NCBI RefSeq assembly: GCF_004362055.1
Contig: NZ_SNXB01000013.1
Coordinates: 1-64,000 of the forward strand
Origin: Flavobacterium sp. 245
GTDB taxonomy: Bacteria; Bacteroidota; Bacteroidia; Flavobacteriales; Flavobacteriaceae
Direction: 5' to 3'
DNA: 64,000 nucleotides
Positions 8,721 through 18,353 of the stretch are shown here, piece by piece. Every line of letters begins with the position of its first letter. Position 1 is the first letter of the stretch. The position numbers were made by a program, and so were the translations under genes. The notes beneath the pieces were generated by a model that ran no database searches, was not told where the DNA came from, and worked only from the letters and a program-made list of their open reading frames with translations.

Positions 8721-10403
8721 ATGAAAAAAATTTCGTTTTTATTCTATCTTATATCTTTTTGCAGTTTTGCGCAGCAAGCGGTACATCCAACAGGTTTTAC
8801 GGCATCAAAAGCAATGGTTGTTTCAGCCAGAGAAGAAGCCTCACAAATTGGTGTCGAAATAATGAAGAAAGGCGGTAATGCATTTGACGCAATGGTTGCA
8901 ACCGAATTAGCTTTGGCAGTTGCTTACCCATATGCTGGAAACCTTGGTGGAGGCGGCTTTATGGTTTATCGAAAAGCAAATGGCGAAGTTGGAAGTCTTG
9001 ATTACAGAGAAAAAGCACCACTAGCTGCCACAAAAAATATGTTTCTGGATAAAGATGGAAATGTGATAAAAGGAAAAAGTACTGAAACTGCTCTGGCAAT
9101 TGGCATTCCTGGAACCATCGCTGGCGTATTTGCTGTTCATAAAAAATTAGGTTCTCTGCCAATGTCCGAAATCTTAAAGCCTGTAATTGCACTTGCTGAA
9201 AAAGGCGTTGTAGTAACTTTAAAACAGCAAAAACAACTAGAATCCTATCACGATGCGATTGTAAAAGTAAATGGGCCAAATACACTTATGGCTGGAAATT
9301 TTAAAGAAAAAGACACTATAAAATATCCTGCGCTAGCCAGTACTTTAAAACGAATCTTAAAAAATGGAAAAGACGAGTTTTATAAGGGCAAAACCGCTCA
9401 GATTTTAGTTGATTATTTACAGAAAAAAGGAAGCATTATTACACTTAAAGATTTGGCACTTTATGAAGCGAAATGGAGAAAACCGCTCCAATTTGACTAT
9501 AAAGATTTAAAAATCACTTCGATGGCTCCACCAAGCAGCGGCGGAATTTGCCTCGCTCAGATCATGAGAATGGTTTCACCATTTTATCTATCAAAAATGG
9601 GGCATAATTCAGAACAGTCAATTCAAGTAATTGTCGAAGCAGAAAGAAGAGCCTATGCCGATAGAAGTCAGTTTCTAGGTGATCCAGATTTTGTAAAAAT
9701 TCCAATTAATGGGCTATTAGCCGACGATTATTTAAAAGAGCGAATGTCAACATTTGATTCAGAAAAAGCGACTTTGTCATCAGATATTAAAGAAGGAAAA
9801 GTTACTTATAATGAAAGTACAGAAACAACACATTACTCTATTGTAGATCAATTTGGAAACGCTGTTTCGGCCACGACTACTATCAATGACGGATTTGGAT
9901 CAAAATATTATTGTGATGAATTGGGCTTTTTCTTAAACAACGAAATGGATGATTTTAGTGCAAAACCTGGATCTCCAAATATGTTTGGACTTGTTGGAAA
10001 TGAAGCCAACAGCATTGTACCGCAAAAAAGAATGCTGAGTTCTATGACTCCGACAATTGTAGAAAAAAATGGAAAACTTTTTATGGTAGTAGGTTCTCCA
10101 GGCGGATCTACAATTATTACATCTGTCCTGCAGACTATTTTAAATGTCTACGAGTATAATTTAAGTATGCAGGACGCAGTTAATGCTCCTCGATTTCACC
10201 ATCAATGGCTTCCCGATTTAATTACTTTCGAGCCTAAGGCTTTCAGTGATAAAACATTAGAAAATTTAAGAGCAAAAGGCTATTTGATTAATGAAAAAAC
10301 GACACCAGTAATTGGCAAAGTTGATGCTATTTTGGTTCTGCCTGATAATAAGCTCGAAGGAGGCGCAGATTTTAGAGGTGACGACAAGGCAGTAGGATTT
10401 TAA
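8721..10403 (+). CDS. ggt: gamma-glutamyltransferase
   Basis: This 560-residue secreted precursor has a signal peptide of about 17 residues ending SFAQ. The N-terminal large-subunit region contains GGNAFDA and GGGGFMVYR. The autoprocessing site lies at STETTHYSIVD, where T369 becomes the nucleophile at the new N terminus of the small subunit. The substrate loops PGSPN and SPGGSTI follow. The enzyme transfers or hydrolyses the gamma-glutamyl group of glutathione in the periplasm and supplies amino acids or cysteine. Length and motif order match functional members. Confidence 0.94.
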   Translation: MKKISFLFYLISFCSFAQQAVHPTGFTASKAMVVSAREEASQIGVEIMKKGGNAFDAMVATELALAVAYPYAGNLGGGGFMVYRKANGEVGSLDYREKAPLAATKNMFLDKDGNVIKGKSTETALAIGIPGTIAGVFAVHKKLGSLPMSEILKPVIALAEKGVVVTLKQQKQLESYHDAIVKVNGPNTLMAGNFKEKDTIKYPALASTLKRILKNGKDEFYKGKTAQILVDYLQKKGSIITLKDLALYEAKWRKPLQFDYKDLKITSMAPPSSGGICLAQIMRMVSPFYLSKMGHNSEQSIQVIVEAERRAYADRSQFLGDPDFVKIPINGLLADDYLKERMSTFDSEKATLSSDIKEGKVTYNESTETTHYSIVDQFGNAVSATTTINDGFGSKYYCDELGFFLNNEMDDFSAKPGSPNMFGLVGNEANSIVPQKRMLSSMTPTIVEKNGKLFMVVGSPGGSTIITSVLQTILNVYEYNLSMQDAVNAPRFHHQWLPDLITFEPKAFSDKTLENLRAKGYLINEKTTPVIGKVDAILVLPDNKLEGGADFRGDDKAVGF

Positions 10404-10451
10404 AAGATAACATTTACACCAAAAAACTTGAAAAAATTGATTGTTTAGAGC

Positions 10452-10459
10452 TAAATTTG
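10452..10459 (+). promoter_or_regulatory. -7 element of the ClC gene promoter
   Basis: TAAATTTG fits TAnnTTTG, with a TTG about 21 bases upstream (10428-10430). It overlaps a possible TTG start codon at 10457, which argues that translation begins at the ATG at 10487 instead. Confidence 0.5.
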
Positions 10460-10486
10460 CATTCCCCTGAACTTTGTAAAAAAATT

Positions 10487-12271
10487 ATGATAAAGCGACT
10501 TTTTCGAAAATTAGAAACCATTATTGCCTTAGCTCAATCTTTATTGACGCCAAAGCAGTTTATTTTTTTATCAAGTGTACTAGTCGGTATTTCATGTGCT
10601 TTTGCGGTAATTATATTAAAAACTTTTGCCCATAGCGTTTTTTCTTTTGCAACCTATATCAGCGGCATTTTAAAACTAGGCTTCATTAATAGTATCCTGC
10701 CGATAATAGGGATTTTATTGACTGTCTTGGTTATAAAAAAGGTTTTAAACGGAACGATACAAAAAGGAACTTCACAAATTTTATATGCCGTTGCAAAAAA
10801 AGCAAGCATCATTCCGAAAAAACAAATGTATGCGCAAATTATCACAAGCTCTTTAACTGTAGGTTTAGGAGGTTCTGCCGGATTAGAAAGTCCGATTGTT
10901 GTTACCGGAGCTGCTTTTGGATCTAATTATGCTCAAAATTATAAATTGGCCTACAAAGACCGAACGCTACTGATTGGATGCGGTGTTGCAGCCGGAATTG
11001 CAGCTGCTTTTAATGCTCCAATTGCAGGAGTTCTTTTTGCTATTGAAGTTTTATTGGTTGATGTAAGTATAGCGGCTTTTACCCCAATTATGATTTCTGC
11101 GGCTACTGGTGCATTGGTTTCAGCAATTGTTTTAGATGAAACGATTCTGTTATCTTTCAAAAGACAAGAAACTTTTAATTATCATAATATTCCTTTTTAT
11201 GTGATTTTAGGCTTTTTAACTGGTTTTATTGCTATTTATTATTCACGAAACTTTCAGCGTGTAGAACATTATTTTGCCGAAATGAAAATCGGGCCGTACA
11301 AAAAAGCACTTATTGGTTCCTCTCTTTTGGCTTTACTTATTTTTGTTTTCCCTACTCTATTTGGCGAAGGATATGAAAGCATTAAAACGTTATCTGAAAA
11401 TGATCCCGGACAACTTCTAGACAATACACTTTTTGCTGATTTTAGAAACAATCATTGGGTGTTGCTTTTATTTGTTGGATGTACGATGATGGTAAAAGTT
11501 TTTGCATCTGGGCTTACCATTGGAAGCGGCGGTAATGGAGGGAATTTTGCTCCTTCTCTATTTCTAGGTTCTTATTTAGGCTATTTTTTCTCTAAACTAG
11601 TAAATCTGACAGGTTTATCAAATTTGCCAATCAGTAATTTTACAATGGTAGGAATGGCCGGAATTTTGAGCGGATTATTTCATGCGCCATTAACCGCAAT
11701 TTTCCTTATTGCCGAAATTACAGGAGGTTACGGCTTAATGATTCCGCTTATGATTGTTTCATCAATTAGTTTTGCAATTTCAAAACGTTTTGAAAAATAT
11801 TCGCTTGACGTAAAAAATCTTGCTAAAAAAGGCCACGCATTTACCAGCAATAAAGATTCAAATATCTTATCAACTTTAGATATTGACACCATTATTCAGT
11901 GTGATTATTTAACTGTTCATCCTGAAGAAAATTTAAGCAAATTAGTTGATCTTATTTCGCATTCCAATCAAGTTGTTTTTGCTGTTGTCAATAACGAAAA
12001 AGAGTTGGTAGGCGTTGTACATTTTAACGATATTCGAGAAATCATTTTTAATACCTATCGCGTCAAATACACTCAAATAAAAGATGTTATGAAAACACCA
12101 GCTGCCACTATTTCCTCTTATGACAGCATGGAAATTGTAATGACAAAATTCGAAAATTCAAAATCAGCATTTCTTCCCGTTTTACGAAATGAGAAATATT
12201 ATGGTTTTATTTCGAAATCTATTGCACTTGAAGCATATAGAATGAAATTGCGTTCTATGACGATTGAGTAA
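10487..12271 (+). CDS. ClC family chloride channel/antiporter with CBS pair
   Basis: The product has 594 residues from the ATG at 10487. A TTG ten codons upstream is rejected because it lies in the promoter -7 box. Residues 20-430 form a ClC membrane core of about ten or more helices. GGSAGLESP corresponds to the selectivity/gating-glutamate motif, and GGNGGNFAPS corresponds to GxFxP. The C-terminal 150 residues hold two CBS domains (DYLTVHPEENLSK..., then MKTPAATISSYDS...), which usually bind adenine nucleotides and regulate transport. It should sit in the inner membrane and move chloride, possibly in exchange for protons. It appears to be transcribed as a single gene. Confidence 0.9.
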   Translation: MIKRLFRKLETIIALAQSLLTPKQFIFLSSVLVGISCAFAVIILKTFAHSVFSFATYISGILKLGFINSILPIIGILLTVLVIKKVLNGTIQKGTSQILYAVAKKASIIPKKQMYAQIITSSLTVGLGGSAGLESPIVVTGAAFGSNYAQNYKLAYKDRTLLIGCGVAAGIAAAFNAPIAGVLFAIEVLLVDVSIAAFTPIMISAATGALVSAIVLDETILLSFKRQETFNYHNIPFYVILGFLTGFIAIYYSRNFQRVEHYFAEMKIGPYKKALIGSSLLALLIFVFPTLFGEGYESIKTLSENDPGQLLDNTLFADFRNNHWVLLLFVGCTMMVKVFASGLTIGSGGNGGNFAPSLFLGSYLGYFFSKLVNLTGLSNLPISNFTMVGMAGILSGLFHAPLTAIFLIAEITGGYGLMIPLMIVSSISFAISKRFEKYSLDVKNLAKKGHAFTSNKDSNILSTLDIDTIIQCDYLTVHPEENLSKLVDLISHSNQVVFAVVNNEKELVGVVHFNDIREIIFNTYRVKYTQIKDVMKTPAATISSYDSMEIVMTKFENSKSAFLPVLRNEKYYGFISKSIALEAYRMKLRSMTIE

Positions 12272-12341
12272 TTAATTTATTAATCCTAAAGCAGTATTTT
12301 CTTTTCTTTCCAAAAACAACCAAATACCACCAAAATCTATT

Positions 12342-13109
12342 ATGAAAATTAAAGCCATAATCATTGATGATGATTTAGAATGCAGAGAATTAATTCATGA
12401 TTATTGCAACAGTTTGTTTTCTGATAAAATTGAGATTTTAGATTTATGCGACTCTGTCGATGCAGCAATTATGTCGATAGAAAAAAACAAACCTGACTTA
12501 GTTTTTCTAGACATTGAAATGCCCGAAAAAGATGGTTTTGAACTAATTGAGCATTTCGATAAAGTTAACTTTGAAGTGGTTTTTGTTACTGGACATTCTA
12601 ACCATTTTATAAAAGCTATAGAATGCAGTGCTTTAAATTATTTAATGAAACCTATAAATCCGTTGAACATAAAATCGATTCTTGATAATTATGAAAGTAC
12701 AAAGGATCTTACACCACACATAAACAGGATTGAAATTTTCAAAAGCAATGTAAACAACTCTAATAACGATAATACAATTAATAGCACTATTATTTTCTCA
12801 AATATAAAAGGTTTTTCAGCGACATTAGTTTCAGACATTATCTATTGTGAATCATCGAACAGTAGTGGAAAGTGTAAAATAGTAACTACTACAGATACTA
12901 TCATTGTCTCAAGAAAGATGAAACAAATGAGGGAATCACTTCCGGAAAAAGAGTTTTTAAAAGTTAGCAGCAGTTATATCATCAATAGAAATTTTTTTAA
13001 ATCTTTTGAGACAAAAGAATCAAAGTTAACCTTGAGAAATGGCGTAACCGTAAAAGTTTCAGAAGATTATTACAACAAAAAACAACTAATGAATGCTATT
13101 CAGAAATAA
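12342..13109 (+). CDS. LytTR family response regulator
   Basis: The 255-residue product has an N-terminal receiver domain (residues 3-120) with acidic residues DDD at 9-11, phospho-acceptor D57 in FLDIEMP, and K in LMKP. The C-terminal LytTR DNA-binding domain spans about residues 150-255, with the family pattern IIYCESSNS and FLKVSSSYIINRNFF. It likely binds promoter DNA when phosphorylated by the histidine kinase encoded next. The kinase start codon overlaps the end of this gene by 17 bases, so translation is probably coupled. Confidence 0.92.
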   Translation: MKIKAIIIDDDLECRELIHDYCNSLFSDKIEILDLCDSVDAAIMSIEKNKPDLVFLDIEMPEKDGFELIEHFDKVNFEVVFVTGHSNHFIKAIECSALNYLMKPINPLNIKSILDNYESTKDLTPHINRIEIFKSNVNNSNNDNTINSTIIFSNIKGFSATLVSDIIYCESSNSSGKCKIVTTTDTIIVSRKMKQMRESLPEKEFLKVSSSYIINRNFFKSFETKESKLTLRNGVTVKVSEDYYNKKQLMNAIQK

Positions 13110-16074
13110 CTACACTTTTTGCTTTTTATTTTTACTGATTTCATTTTCCTGGGCACAACAAAAACCTTCAAAAAATTACACAACCGCAGATGGACTTCCT
13201 AACAATGCGGTTCGTTCCTTATTTATAGACAAGGCATCAAACTTATGGATAGGAACAGAAAATGGAATTTCAATATTAGAAAACGGTAATTTTACCAATC
13301 TTGTTTTTCCAAAAAATATCAGCAATTACAGCTGTTGGGACATCATTCAAGATAGTAAAGGCAATATGTGGTTTGCCAGTTATGCAGGCGGTGTTTATAC
13401 TTTTAACGGTAAAAAATTCACTGTAATTAATCAGAAAAAAGGTTTGGCCAATGATAGAGCCCGAAAACTTTTTACCTACGAAAATAAAATTTTTGTTGGT
13501 ACTGAATTAGGCGTTTCTATAATTGACATCAATACGAATCAAGTTCTAAATCCAAAAGGAATTGAACCTCATTTTGGCGTTTTTATAGTCAGTGATTTCT
13601 TTGTTTATAAAAATGAAGTCTATTTTTCAGCTATAAATGAAGGTCTATTTAAAATTAGTTACTCCAAAGCTAGCCCGCTTATAAAAAAAGTTATTAGTTA
13701 TCGATTTGCTTATAGCTTAGGATTTTATGACAACATTATTTTTAGCGGCAATAAAGGTTTTCTAGATCGTTTTAGAATTAACGATACCATTTCTAATAGG
13801 ATTTCATCAGAACCTTTTGGAAAATCAATCGTCTGGGATTTTGTAAAAGACAAAAGAAATACGCTTTATGCTGCTGCTTGGGGTGTGTTTGATTTAAGCG
13901 GAGGACTTTATAAAATTGAAAACAGCCAAATGGAGGAAATTTCAGAGCAATTTGGGCTTGATTCTAAAAACTTACTCAACGTTGTTTACAATTCAAAAAA
14001 GGACATTTTATATGTTGGCTCTAAAGACAAAGGAATTTATGAAATTGGTTTAGACAACCCTATCAATTATAATTCTTTCAGCAATAAAACTATTGTTGAT
14101 CTGGAAAAATGGAATGATGAGAAAATAATTCTTCATCAGGATGGAATTTCATTTTTGGATCACAAAAACAATGTTTTACAAACAATTAATTTAACTGCAT
14201 TCAAAAATTTTGAATTCAATTATATCAAAACGTCCACAAATAAATTACCTACACACAAAGATGGGTTTTACGAATTAAACTATGAAACCCCAGCTTCTAA
14301 AATTGAGTTTTATGAAGTTTTAAAACATCATAATTCCTTATGGGTTACGAGTAATATTGGAATTTTTGAGATTAACTCTAAGAAAGAAATAAAAAACTAT
14401 CTACCCATTCACACTTATAAAATTGGTTTTACCAATGACAATAAATTCATTGAAACCATTCCTTATGGTGGTGTTCGGGTTTACGATAATGTATATCAGC
14501 TCAAAGCAAAACATTTTTCTGAATTTGATAGTAATACACCCGTTGACATTGTTGGAATAGCAAATACAGAGAAAAAAACTTATTTAATTTCTGTTTTTAA
14601 AGGATTATTTGAATATGGAAACCATGCATTCCATTCGCTTCTGAATAAAAAGATATGGGCAGAAAGCAAGCTGAAATTTATAACTAAAAACAAAGACGGA
14701 CATTTAATTGTTGCCTCAGAGTTTGGTGCTGTATCAGTCTTAGATGTATCAAAATCTTTTCGAGTTTTAAAAATGATTCCAAAAAATAAAATCATTGGAA
14801 ATACTATTACTTTTTTAGAAGCATACGAAGATTACATTTTTATTGGAACAGAAAAAGGAATAAATATTTGTAAAGACAATACAATTCGTTTGTTTGACAA
14901 AGAACAAGGCTTAAATGATTGCGATGTTACAGCTTCGTCAATTATTGAAAACCAATTATGGCTGGGAACAAAAAAAGGATTTTTTACTATAGATTTAAAA
15001 AAAATTATCCAAACTCAGGAAACAGTTTCTAAAATTGAAATCAGAGCCATCAGCATCAATTCTATTCCGATAAAAGAATCAAATTTTAATTGGTTTACTT
15101 ACAACTCAAATCAATTAATCTGCGATTATAAACACAATACTTTTTCTATTGATTTTGTTCCAAAAGGACATTCATTTCCAAATAAATTAAAATTTAGATA
15201 CCGATTAAAAGCTACCAATCAATGGAGTCCTTATTTTACAAAACCGACCATTTATCTATCGTATTTACCTAACGACAATTACAATCTTGAAATTCAAGTT
15301 TCAGATCTTAATGCGGGAATAACAAGCGCTTTCAAAGTTTTAAATATTATTGTAAATCCACCGTTTTGGAAAACCTGGTGGTTCTATACTTTGTTACTTG
15401 TAGTTATGACTGCCGGAATACTTTCTATTATTTTAAGAATCAAAAAACAAACCCGCCAAAAAGCATTAACCGAAAATTTAATCGCAAAAGCAAAACTTGA
15501 GGCATTGCTAAGTCAAATGAATCCGCATTTCACATTCAATGCTTTAAATACAATTCAGCGATTTGTTTTTAATAGAGATGCTATCCACTCTGCAATTTAT
15601 ATTAGCGAATTTGCCTATTTAATGAGGCAGACCTTAGATAATTCTTCAAAACAAACCATTACAATAGAAGATGAAATAGAATATTTAACTACTTATATTT
15701 CAATCGAAAACCAGCGTTTTGGAAACAAAATTAAACATCAGATAATGATTGATGAGAACATCGATGTTTATGAGACTGTAATTCCAACAATGTTTTTACA
15801 GCCTTTTGTTGAAAATATTTTCAAACATGCTTTTGGTGGAAATCATCTGCATCCTGAATTCAAAATTGAATTTTTATTATTAGGTAAAAATCTATTAGAA
15901 ATCAAAATAACAGATAACGGAAAAGCTACTAAAAAGGTATCCAAAATGCATGTTTCGCGAGGAATTACAATTGCAAGAGAACGCATACAAATTCTACAGC
16001 CTAAAAATACAAATCCAATCCAGATTGATTTTTCAGAAAACGGAACAACTGTTCAACTCCAATTGTTTATTTAA
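13093..16074 (+). CDS. two-component sensor histidine kinase with beta-propeller sensor
   Basis: This 993-residue protein has a signal-like N-terminal segment ending SWAQ. A periplasmic region of two-component regulator propeller repeats follows (for example GLPNNAVRSLFIDKASNLWIGT near residue 34), then a Y_Y_Y domain (about residues 670-750) and one transmembrane helix near 760-782. The cytoplasmic LytS/YehU-type His_kinase domain has its phosphorylated histidine in MNPHFTFNALN (H812). A degenerate HATPase domain closes the protein. Such sensors usually detect an envelope or polysaccharide signal and phosphorylate a LytTR partner, here the overlapping gene upstream. The ligand is unknown. 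Confidence 0.92.
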   Translation: MLFRNNYTFCFLFLLISFSWAQQKPSKNYTTADGLPNNAVRSLFIDKASNLWIGTENGISILENGNFTNLVFPKNISNYSCWDIIQDSKGNMWFASYAGGVYTFNGKKFTVINQKKGLANDRARKLFTYENKIFVGTELGVSIIDINTNQVLNPKGIEPHFGVFIVSDFFVYKNEVYFSAINEGLFKISYSKASPLIKKVISYRFAYSLGFYDNIIFSGNKGFLDRFRINDTISNRISSEPFGKSIVWDFVKDKRNTLYAAAWGVFDLSGGLYKIENSQMEEISEQFGLDSKNLLNVVYNSKKDILYVGSKDKGIYEIGLDNPINYNSFSNKTIVDLEKWNDEKIILHQDGISFLDHKNNVLQTINLTAFKNFEFNYIKTSTNKLPTHKDGFYELNYETPASKIEFYEVLKHHNSLWVTSNIGIFEINSKKEIKNYLPIHTYKIGFTNDNKFIETIPYGGVRVYDNVYQLKAKHFSEFDSNTPVDIVGIANTEKKTYLISVFKGLFEYGNHAFHSLLNKKIWAESKLKFITKNKDGHLIVASEFGAVSVLDVSKSFRVLKMIPKNKIIGNTITFLEAYEDYIFIGTEKGINICKDNTIRLFDKEQGLNDCDVTASSIIENQLWLGTKKGFFTIDLKKIIQTQETVSKIEIRAISINSIPIKESNFNWFTYNSNQLICDYKHNTFSIDFVPKGHSFPNKLKFRYRLKATNQWSPYFTKPTIYLSYLPNDNYNLEIQVSDLNAGITSAFKVLNIIVNPPFWKTWWFYTLLLVVMTAGILSIILRIKKQTRQKALTENLIAKAKLEALLSQMNPHFTFNALNTIQRFVFNRDAIHSAIYISEFAYLMRQTLDNSSKQTITIEDEIEYLTTYISIENQRFGNKIKHQIMIDENIDVYETVIPTMFLQPFVENIFKHAFGGNHLHPEFKIEFLLLGKNLLEIKITDNGKATKKVSKMHVSRGITIARERIQILQPKNTNPIQIDFSENGTTVQLQLFI

Positions 16075-16114
16075 TATAATTTTAGAAATAAAATCCCTCT
16101 TTTATGGAATAGAA

Positions 16115-16146
16115 ATACCACATTATAGATGTGGTGTTTTTTGTTT
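16115..16146 (+). terminator. Rho-independent terminator
   Basis: ACCACA and TGTGGT flank a short loop and are followed by a T run, 40 bases after the histidine kinase stop codon. It separates the kinase from the next gene cluster. Confidence 0.75.
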
Positions 16147-16167
16147 GTAAAGATGTATTTAGTTTTG
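16141..16167 (+). promoter_or_regulatory. promoter of the zinc-ribbon gene cluster
   Basis: TTG (16141-16143), 16 bases, then TAGTTTTG (16160-16167) approximates TTG-N19-TAnnTTTG with slightly short spacing. It begins right at the tail of the kinase terminator and lies 27 bases before the ATG at 16194. Confidence 0.5.
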
Positions 16168-16193
16168 GTCAAATAACCCAAAACCAAATTATT

Positions 16194-16445
16194 ATGCCTA
16201 ATTTTTATTGTGAATACTGCGGTTCAAAGAGCTCAAACATTTCAACCTTAACAGGAAATTCTTGTTCCCGTCATCCACTTGGATCAGGAAAAGGAAAACA
16301 CAAACTTTACGAAGGATCAGAAAAAGCAAAATACAATTGTAAATACTGCGGTACTTCATCTTCATCAATTTCAACTTTAACCGGAAACTCATGTTCCAGA
16401 CATCCAAATGGAAATGGAAAAGGGAAACATGCGCCTGCGTTGTAG
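16194..16445 (+). CDS. small protein with two tandem zinc-ribbon-like repeats
   Basis: The product has 83 residues from the ATG at 16194; an upstream in-frame start at 16131 would lie within the terminator and promoter and is rejected. It consists of two near-identical 43-residue repeats. Each has C-x2-C (C6/C9 and C49/C52), then STLTGNSCSRHP with C24-x2-H27 and C67-x2-H70, then GKGKH. The spaced Cys and His residues suggest one zinc ion per repeat. I do not recognise a named function; nucleic-acid or protein binding is possible. It leads a run of same-strand genes with short gaps and may be co-transcribed with them. Confidence 0.72.
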   Translation: MPNFYCEYCGSKSSNISTLTGNSCSRHPLGSGKGKHKLYEGSEKAKYNCKYCGTSSSSISTLTGNSCSRHPNGNGKGKHAPAL

Positions 16446-16497
16446 TTTCTTCTTAAATATTAATCTAATAGTTAAAACTTTATAAAACTATTCTAAA

Positions 16498-16947
16498 ATG
16501 GAAAAAAATACAAATATACAAGTTCAAGAGGTCGAAATTTTATACGAGAAAATAGAGCAAGCATCTGACAAATATTTACAAAAAACGCAAGACTTAAGCG
16601 ATAATATTCAAAAAATATCGGGGTTAGCAAATGACATGGGTAATATATATCTAGAGTCGAAAAGATTAGATAATGAAAATTTAAAATTAAAAAATGAATT
16701 AACAACAATTTTATCTGAATTTAAGCTAAAACAAAGTATCATAAATAATGTGTTTGCTGAAAGAAGCCAAATTATAGATAAACATTTTGAAATTATTGAT
16801 AAGGGTTTAAAGGAAAATAATGAAAAATTAATTTTAGAAGGATTAAAAGGGGTGAGCGATTTTGTTTCGAAAAATCCATTGGAAAATTTTGATCTCTTTA
16901 ATAAAGTTTTGACCGATAAAAACACGCCGCTTGAGTTGGATTTTTAG
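16498..16947 (+). CDS. uncharacterised coiled-coil protein
   Basis: This 149-residue charged protein has no signal peptide or membrane segment. Residues 10-90 have a heptad-like pattern of hydrophobic residues with many E, K, N and Q, consistent with a long coiled coil. The C-terminal part (LILEGLKGVSDFVSKNPL) is a short amphipathic region. No family is recognised. The stop codon is only two bases from the start of the TPR protein gene, which strongly suggests one operon. Confidence 0.7.
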   Translation: MEKNTNIQVQEVEILYEKIEQASDKYLQKTQDLSDNIQKISGLANDMGNIYLESKRLDNENLKLKNELTTILSEFKLKQSIINNVFAERSQIIDKHFEIIDKGLKENNEKLILEGLKGVSDFVSKNPLENFDLFNKVLTDKNTPLELDF

Positions 16948-16949
16948 TT

Positions 16950-18353
16950 ATGAAAAAACATATAATAATTATAGCCACAATTCTTTCATTAACAGGATGC
17001 AAAGAAAAAATTAGTTATCAAGAACAGATAAAAAATTATAATAATCTAATTTCTCAAGCCTCGAATGAATTCAAAAATAGTAGATTTCAAAATGCAGTAA
17101 ATTTTTCATCCGAAGCTATAAAAATTACAGATACATTAAGTACAGCATTAATGTTAAGAGGAAATTCATATTTAAAATTGAATAAACATAAAAATGCGTA
17201 CGAAGATTTTGATGAAGTAATTGAATTAGAAGGAGATAAATCTAAAGCGTATTTTGGCCGTGCAATTGCTAATCAGGGTTTGAATGAAATGAGCGATTTT
17301 AAAGAAGATATTGATAAATACTTAGAATACTATTCAACAGATGTTGTGGCGCGAAATGTCAGAGGAGATTATAATTTAAAAGAAGCAAATTTTAATCAAG
17401 CAATTGAAGATTATACTGTTTGCATAAAAAAATTTCCAAAAAAATCTGAGTACTATTTTAAAAGAGCTAATACTTATGCTTTAAATGGGGATTTAAATTT
17501 AAGCGTAAATGATTATGAAAACTACTCAAAATTGGATTCTAAAACGAATAAATCTACTGTTACTTACCAAAAGGCGAAAATTTATTTTGAAATTAAAAAT
17601 TATAAAAAAGCTTTAGAGAATTTTTCTTCATTAGAGAACAAAATTAAAAACCCTGAAATTTTAACTTTTATTGGGGATTGCAATTTAAATTTAAAAGAGT
17701 ACAATAAAGCAATAAGATATTACACCAAATATTTACTCCAGAATCCAAACAATATTTCAATAATTGAGAAACGTGCTGAAACATACCGTATCGTAAAGAA
17801 TCTGGCAAATGCAAACAATGATTACCGTAAAATCGCAATTTTAAGAAATGAAAAAGCAGGCTTTTTTTCTAAATATAGCTGGTTAGTATTATTTGGTTTT
17901 TTATACTTTTTTGCAGGAAATCTTTTCACTAGAAAAAAAGAGAAAAGATACAGAAATAGAAAATTATCACATGCTTATCAAAGTTTATTTTTTGGAGGTT
18001 TCTTTGGCGGACAATACTTGTTTACAGGAAGGAACTTTATGTATATTATATATAGCGTTCCTGTATTTATATTTATGATAATTAATTCATTTGCTTTCCG
18101 CTTTCATTACAATAATTTTGATTTGTGGCTCATCACTATTTTAGAAAACAACTTTGGCTTAAAAGTCTTTTACTTTATATGTTCTCTCATAATTATTGAT
18201 TTTTTTGCATTGCCATTTGTAGTTTTTAACAAAAATGAAAAATTTCTGAAATTAGTAAATTCTAAGAATGTTGAGCACCGAAGCAACAGTATTAAAAATG
18301 TACAAAACGAACTGACAAGAAACACTAACATTGTTAAAGAATTAGTATCATGA
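16950..18353 (+). CDS. TPR protein with lipoprotein signal and C-terminal membrane domain
   Basis: The 467-residue product begins with a lipoprotein-like signal (MKKHIIIIATILSLTGC, lipobox cysteine at 17). Residues 30-285 hold several tetratricopeptide repeats, seen as repeated A..F..A..Y......Y patterns such as KAYFGRAIANQGL and KAIRYYTKYLLQNP. After about residue 300 come three or four hydrophobic helices with a TM2-like glycine-rich hairpin (LFFGGFFGGQYLFTG). A lipid-anchored start combined with a multi-pass C terminus is unusual and suggests an inner-membrane protein with a periplasmic TPR scaffold. The next gene overlaps its stop by four bases (ATGA). Confidence 0.75.
   Translation: MKKHIIIIATILSLTGCKEKISYQEQIKNYNNLISQASNEFKNSRFQNAVNFSSEAIKITDTLSTALMLRGNSYLKLNKHKNAYEDFDEVIELEGDKSKAYFGRAIANQGLNEMSDFKEDIDKYLEYYSTDVVARNVRGDYNLKEANFNQAIEDYTVCIKKFPKKSEYYFKRANTYALNGDLNLSVNDYENYSKLDSKTNKSTVTYQKAKIYFEIKNYKKALENFSSLENKIKNPEILTFIGDCNLNLKEYNKAIRYYTKYLLQNPNNISIIEKRAETYRIVKNLANANNDYRKIAILRNEKAGFFSKYSWLVLFGFLYFFAGNLFTRKKEKRYRNRKLSHAYQSLFFGGFFGGQYLFTGRNFMYIIYSVPVFIFMIINSFAFRFHYNNFDLWLITILENNFGLKVFYFICSLIIIDFFALPFVVFNKNEKFLKLVNSKNVEHRSNSIKNVQNELTRNTNIVKELVS

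Noticed and set aside
8959..9285. 108-residue open frame opposite the gamma-glutamyltransferase gene
   Set aside because: It lies inside a complete, motif-bearing gene on the other strand and has no start context or family features.
16608..16925. 105-residue open frame opposite the coiled-coil gene
   Set aside because: It mirrors the coiled-coil gene, which is tightly spaced with its neighbours on the plus strand.
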